Assembly: GCA_030770425.1 (NCBI GenBank)
Contig: JASJFT010000028.1
Span: forward strand, 124,001 to 188,000
Source: Darksidea phi
Taxonomy: Eukaryota; Ascomycota; Dothideomycetes; Pleosporales; Lentitheciaceae
Direction of reading: 5' to 3'
Length of the DNA: 64,000 nt
The notes beneath the pieces were generated by a model. That model was not told the origin of the DNA. It searched no databases and worked only from the letters and a program-made list of their open reading frames with translations. The position numbers and the translations under genes were made by a program. The stretch's first letter is position 1; each line of letters opens with the position of its first letter. Of the stretch, positions 59,331 to 64,000 are shown piece after piece.

Positions 59331-60130
59331 TTATAGGAGCTCCGGATGGTGCTTTTTGTAGTGGGTGCGCCTCGCATCCGAGCGGTTGAATGCTTTGTCG
59401 CACTTTTCTGCTCCGCAGATGACCTTGGTGTCACTATGCGAGGACCTCAGGTGGCGCTTCAAATTCCCTGGAGCATATTCTCCTCTGAAGGGTGTGTGAC
59501 AAAAGGGACAGGTGACGGGACAGGTGACGGGACAGGTGACGGGTGAGGCGCTGTTAGGCCTCGTTAGCCGACATTATCTCGAATACGGGCCGCCTCTATG
59601 GATGAAAGACCTACCTTTGGGCCGGAGACTGGCTCTGGGCCGAGCTTCGTGGCGTCGTGTCAGACAATACCAATGCCTCACAAGATTCGAAATTGTCCCA
59701 GCTACATTGTCTGTACGCTCTTAGCATCCGCTTACTATATCCCTAGGCCCACCACTTACGCATACGACAAATGGCCAGGGGTGTTGTGAAGTGAATAGTC
59801 GAGGGGTTGGGGAGGTGTGACAGGCGGTGGTGGAGGAGGCACTACTGTGCCCTCAGACCGGTTGCCGGAATAGTCGGTAGGCATGGACGATAGATCATCC
59901 GAAAACGGCGTTAGGACGGCTCCATCGCGCTGCAAGAACGTGTTGGTGGATGCCGTCGAGGCCGTCGCGAAGAGTTGGGTGAAAAAAGGGTTATCGTGGT
60001 TATAGTCAACGGTGGTTGACGATGGAGGAACGTCCTGAGCGGCAAGACAGGCTTCGAGCGGCGGTTGTAAGGCGGCAGGATCGACAAATACTGGTGTCAT
60101 TCGTGCAGCGGTATGTGGATAGGTGGCCAT
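59331..60130 (-). CDS. two-finger C2H2-type zinc-finger protein (copy B)
   Basis: Probable DNA-binding regulator. Three exons: 60130-59760, 59710-59615 and 59550-59331, giving 228 residues. The N-terminal 125 residues are Pro/Thr/Asp-rich with a poly-Pro run (VVPPPPPPVTPPQP). Exon 3 opens with three copies of PVTC directly before finger 1 (CPFCHTPFRGEYAPGNLKRHLRSSH). Finger 2 is CGAEKCDKAFNRSDARRTHYKKHH, and the protein ends HPELL. The second finger type (RSDARxxHxxKHHP) is common in Dothideomycete regulators. Exon joins were chosen by frame; the finger exon is not part of any long uninterrupted frame and is easily missed. Shares layout with copy A 4.7 kb away on the same strand. Confidence 0.8.
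59508..59543 (-). repeat. 12-base tandem repeat, 3 copies, coding for PVTC
   Basis: Three exact 12-base units within exon 3 of the copy B zinc-finger gene. The unit length keeps frame and each copy adds one Cys (PVTC) immediately before the first zinc-binding Cys pair. Confidence 0.9.
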
Positions 60131-61929
60131 CGAAAGTGTTCGCCTCGAGACATCGGAATGTCTCTTCTCTAACCCGGGAGGTGGATTATGTGGATCGGTC
60201 TCCTCTTCGGTACGCTTGTCATCCTTGAATTGCTGTTAGTACAAGTTCATGCCACTACCAGATCGTCGCTCACCATGTTGCTTGCGCCTCACCTTGGTAG
60301 CAGGCCCAATTTCTAGTCGGGCTTCGTTCTGGATACTTAACTTTACCGACAGCTAGCTCAGCCAGCAGTTCGAGGGGATGATAATCCGGCCAGAGGATGT
60401 GCGCTAAATGACCAGGTCGCCAATCGACTCCAGGACTAACAACACATTGCCGCCTCTTACAGATTCAAAGCAAGTACAGGTGCCCTCTGACCAACAAGAT
60501 GCCATCCCATGCTACCGGTTCTCTCCGGTTGTATGTACGAACCCCACCATACACGCTATAGGTAGCCCTGTTATTGTGCCCAAATGGAGGTTATGCGAGG
60601 CGGCGGCAGGGGGCGTCCCGGGACATGCAACGATGCATCCGCGCCAACGGGCATGATTAACGATAGAGTCGCGCTGCTAGTAGCGAACGATGACGGGCTC
60701 GGTGGTCCTGTATGAATGAGCTTGAGGGACAATGCGCTGTACGCTTACACGCTCTAGGACGGGCACTGGCTCGAGGGCACTGGAGTGGTAGTCTCCAGTT
60801 GCCCCAGGTGCCTGCGGCTATTGGACGTAATTAAGAGCCAGTGGATATTCAACACGACACAATCAAGGCAACCTCGAAAGAGAGGGGCAAATTCCAAGGG
60901 CGACGGGGCTGAGCGCAGCAATGGCAGGCCCGTCCTGGAGTCAGACGAAGCCAAGTTTGTCGCCGTCTTGCGGCATTTTGTGGAGGAACCGCCGGGGCAA
61001 ACACAAAAGGATGGAAGAGTTGTGGGATCGGTTTCTAAGGAGAGAATGATGCATCAGCAAGGCGGAAGTTTCAGGCAGCCGACTCCCCACTCTTGCATGG
61101 TGGCGTCTGGGGAGGGGGAGAGCACAATCGCCGACAACGGTAAACGTGTCGGGCCTTGAGCCGTCCAGAGGGCTTCCGTGAGCCATCATCTGGGTCAACC
61201 GCCGGGTTTGCAAGTGGGAGGAAATGGGGGCGGGGTGGCAGGCATTCACCATGGTGAATCACGGTCATGTCGTTCGCCGGCCGAGCGCGCGGCCTCATCG
61301 CCTCGATATTACAAAGAGAGTGCAGCGATCGACTTTACAGCTTTGCTGCAGCCACATCCCTGCGGTTTACAGTTATTGGGATTCGTTGGGGTGATGGTCT
61401 TCGATCTTGCGGAGGTCGGCGACCTGCCGATATCGCCACGGGCGCATTAGCGTTCCGCGGGTGACTTCGACTTCAACGGCATTATACACGAAATTACCTT
61501 GGCCCTCGCCTCCCACCAACTCTCAATAGACTTTCTACGGTCAACACTCTCAGCCACCCCTCAAAAATAATTGCTACGAGTAGATCGCGCCATCGATCTT
61601 CTTTACCGCTCGGGCAAAAGGTGTGCCGAATCTTGATGGCTATTCATGGATCGATATGAGCCGCCACTGGAGCATCACATTGGCTCACTGCCTCGTATTC
61701 CACCCGCTCTTGGCAGCTGAGCAAGGGTACAGGACTTCCGTGGCTTGGAGTGAGGTGAGGACAAGATTCACAACATGAGTCTGCTACCGAATACGAGAAA
61801 CACGGAAAAAACTGCAACGGTCAAGCCCCGCGCTTCTTCACGTCAAACATATTAAGATGCGGCAGACTTCGATTTTGTATGAGGCTTTGGCGTCTTCACG
61901 GTCTTTTCGCGACGCCGAGTTTCCTCGAA
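60131..61929. other. intergenic
   Basis: 1.8 kb between divergent genes (copy B zinc finger and the secreted nuclease-like locus). Open frames up to about 124 residues (for example 60785-61159 plus) lack family resemblance and overlap similar frames on the other strand. No RNA or repeat recognised. Confidence 0.5.
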
Positions 61930-63727
61930 ATGCGGCGATTGCTCTCTTTAGCGTGCCTTTTCACCGTGTCGTCCGTGGTCGCCGGCGATGACCCAGAGCT
62001 CTTTAAAGGCCGCAGTGGGCCTCGTGCGGAAAGTCTTCTCTTCAACACCGATGATGGGTCCGCTCTCATTGGGGGAAGATCACTCAGCCCGCTCGACTTT
62101 GTTGACGCGAGCTTGGATCGAAGACAGTCGAGCTGCCCGTATCCCGTTATGTGCTCCTCAATGACATGCTGCCCATCAAGCGCGAAATGTGTATGCCGCT
62201 CTCTCATCTTTTCACCGTCCGGGCCAGATCATTCGGGGCCTTGGCTCTAATTGTGAGTTCACTGACACTTCTACTGTGGTACCGGGATAAAATGCTGCCC
62301 GACGGACTCGGAATTGTATCACGACACCACGAGATGGATGTTGTCCTGATTCAGCGCAAACGTGTGGCAGAACAGCTTGCGCAGAAGCTGGATCTATATG
62401 CTGCGGTGATATTGTTTGTCCGTCCGACTACACATGCAATACCAACGGCGGCAACAGCTGCTGCGCTTCGGATGAGATCAAGTGCTCTGGCACCTGTCTG
62501 TAAGCCTTCCACCACGCCCGTACGATTTGAGTACTCATGTTGCAAAGGCTGTCCTGCCGGAACTACGTGTGGATCGTCTGGGCTATGCCAGCGTCAGAGC
62601 TCAAGCACAAGCACGTCTACCTCAACATCTACCCGCGCAACCACGAGGACATCAGCTGAGGCTTCGTCCACCGCCAGTGCAGACGCATGTCTCATCCAAA
62701 AACGGCAAAGTAGGTTGCCAAACTGCAATTATGAGTGGTGGAGGAGGAAATAGCTTCCGGTCGTAGAGATGCCAAATATTTCCGGTCGAACCGATCAGCT
62801 TTATATAAGCATGTGCTCGGGTATGTTATTCCTCGGCTTGGGTTTGATCGCAGGCTAACAAGACTAAGGTATCAAAAACACTGGTAGCGTCCGCGGCACA
62901 GGTAACAACAAAGATTGGGATGTTCTGACGTATGCTGGAGACGGCAAGATCACGAAAGCAAAGCGTAGACGGGATGCGAAGTGCGCTGGCTTCCGTGCAG
63001 AGCAAAAGCGCATCTTCAATGATTCTTCTCGTCTCGAATGCGACGAATACCCACCAGGTACAACTGAACGTTTGTTGGAACAACTAGTAGCTGAAATCTT
63101 CCAGCGATGTCGTCTGACGGCGGACCAGGCGCCTTTCGCACTTGTATCCCCGCGGCGCAGAATAGTGGCGAACAGGGCAAACGATCCAATAAGTTCGTGA
63201 ATAAGTGCAAACCAACGAAAGGGAGCAACTTCGTCGTCCGCATGCAGGACGGATGCAGCGGACTCCGCAAACGAGATTTCGCCTCCGTTCTACCCCATCA
63301 GGTTCGACAAGAGAACACGGCCTCAACCACTCCCTTTTCCGCCTCGGGAAATGAGCTCCGCGATCTCGGGAACGCTAGCAGCTTTATCTACCTTCCGTTT
63401 GACGATCTCCGCAATGGCAAATACCATGTTGACGCGTTATTTGAAGGTGGGGTTACCGGCATCTCCGTCATTGATAGTGACGGAGACTCGTATTACACGT
63501 CTGGAGATGCCCCAGCGTCTGTTAATGGCGGAGAAAAGTCGATCGACTTCGATGTCAGCGATATTGACAGCGGCGACCCGATGCCCGCAGCACTTATCAT
63601 CGACACTGGCACATTGCAGAGTGTCGCTTATACGGCTACTGCTACGCCTACAAGTAGTGCATCCGCGACGGCTACGGGCCAGCTACGATTGAGTGCGGCG
63701 AATACAGCGAGAGGGGATTCATCGTGA
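61930..63727 (+). pseudogene. secreted Cys-rich protein with NucA/NucB nuclease domain, frame damaged or mis-spliced
   Basis: One locus with three parts. (1) A signal peptide (MRRLLSLACLFTVSSVVAG) and a dibasic-like RR site before a Cys-rich block (CPYPVMCSSMTCCPSSAKC). (2) Further Cys-rich units (GCCPDSAQTCGRTACAEAG, CCGDIVCPSDYTCNT, CCKGCPAGTTCGSSGLC) and a Ser/Thr linker. (3) A domain matching NucA/NucB-type DNases: LECDEYP, then after an intron (63059-63103) SSDGGPGAFRTCIPAAQNSG, a beta-rich tail and a second Ser/Thr-rich end at 63727. Between parts the frame does not stay open: the stretch 62,270-62,330 needs two phase changes, the acceptor near 62,530 does not fit the donor at 62,499, and a TAG at 62752-62754 interrupts the linker-domain transition. 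Either unusual introns exist or the gene is decaying. Confidence 0.6.
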
Positions 63728-64000
63728 AATGTCTTCCTTGCGGTTGCCGGAGGGTCGATATGGAGAATGTGGTACTGAAAGTGCATATCAGCGGATGGAA
63801 GTAGACGTTTTGGATGTTAGCCTAATGAAGAGTTCTACCTCTCGAACAAATTATTATTATGAAACCCAGTACCAAAAACTCGACACTTCGACACCGCTGC
63901 AGAGCATAGGTAATGTTTTTCTACAACCCTCCACTATACCGCAGCTCAGCTTTGGTGCTTACCTGGGGCCCACACAAGATAGATGCCTCCTCCGTATAAA
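63728..64000. other. 3' flank to window edge
   Basis: Downstream of the nuclease-like locus. No feature supported; the window ends here. Confidence 0.5.

Noticed and set aside
60785..61159. 124-residue plus-strand frame
   Set aside because: Overlapped by equally open frames on the other strand; no domain, no leader-like context.

Overview
The window reads as nuclear chromosomal DNA of a filamentous ascomycete (Pezizomycotina), most likely a Dothideomycete. Genes are split by short GT-AG introns (mostly about 45-90 bases). The protein set is typical of filamentous fungi: a vezatin-type peroxisome myosin receptor, ELMO/CED-12, a HET-domain relic, and a coiled-coil family with an 'NSxARL' tail domain. 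No prokaryotic operons, CRISPR arrays, rRNA or convincing tRNA genes were seen. Exon coordinates below were worked out by hand from splice signals plus reading-frame and family agreement; in every complete model the exon lengths sum to a whole number of codons.

Region 1 (1-16.5 kb) is housekeeping: O-mannosyltransferase PMT4, a YEA4-type UDP-GlcNAc transporter, the PP2A B55 subunit (CDC55), ribosomal protein L3, the succinate dehydrogenase flavoprotein SDH1, a small Cys-rich zinc-binding protein and an ELMO-domain protein. Region 2 (16.5-31.5 kb) holds a conserved-looking protein of unknown function, the divergent pair CCT4 / RPT1 (chaperonin / proteasome) on a 315-base shared promoter, AMP deaminase and a type-B carboxylesterase. 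Region 3 (31.5-41.3 kb) mixes decay and core genes. It has a broken HET gene, TPA1, the mitochondrial carrier TPC1 back to back with a gamma-butyrobetaine-hydroxylase-like oxygenase, then a scar made of a disabled sugar-transporter 3' end abutting a disabled coiled-coil gene, and a 349-base TA-flanked inverted-repeat element (MITE).

Region 4 (41.3-51.8 kb) is again dense: dUTPase, pyridoxal kinase, PCNA, EMC6, a TPR-like hypothetical protein and the vezatin-like receptor. dUTPase and PCNA both carry MCB/SCB-like G1/S promoter sites. Region 5 (51.8-64 kb) is sparse. It contains two small C2H2 zinc-finger genes that look related to each other and flank a 4.7 kb stretch without convincing genes, and, near the right edge, a secreted Cys-rich protein joined to a NucA/NucB nuclease domain whose reading frame appears damaged.

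The best leads are the nuclease locus, the two-finger C2H2 pair with an in-frame Cys-adding repeat, the MITE beside dUTPase, the pseudogene scar, and several unusual exon designs (8- and 11-base microexons, and a start codon split by an intron).
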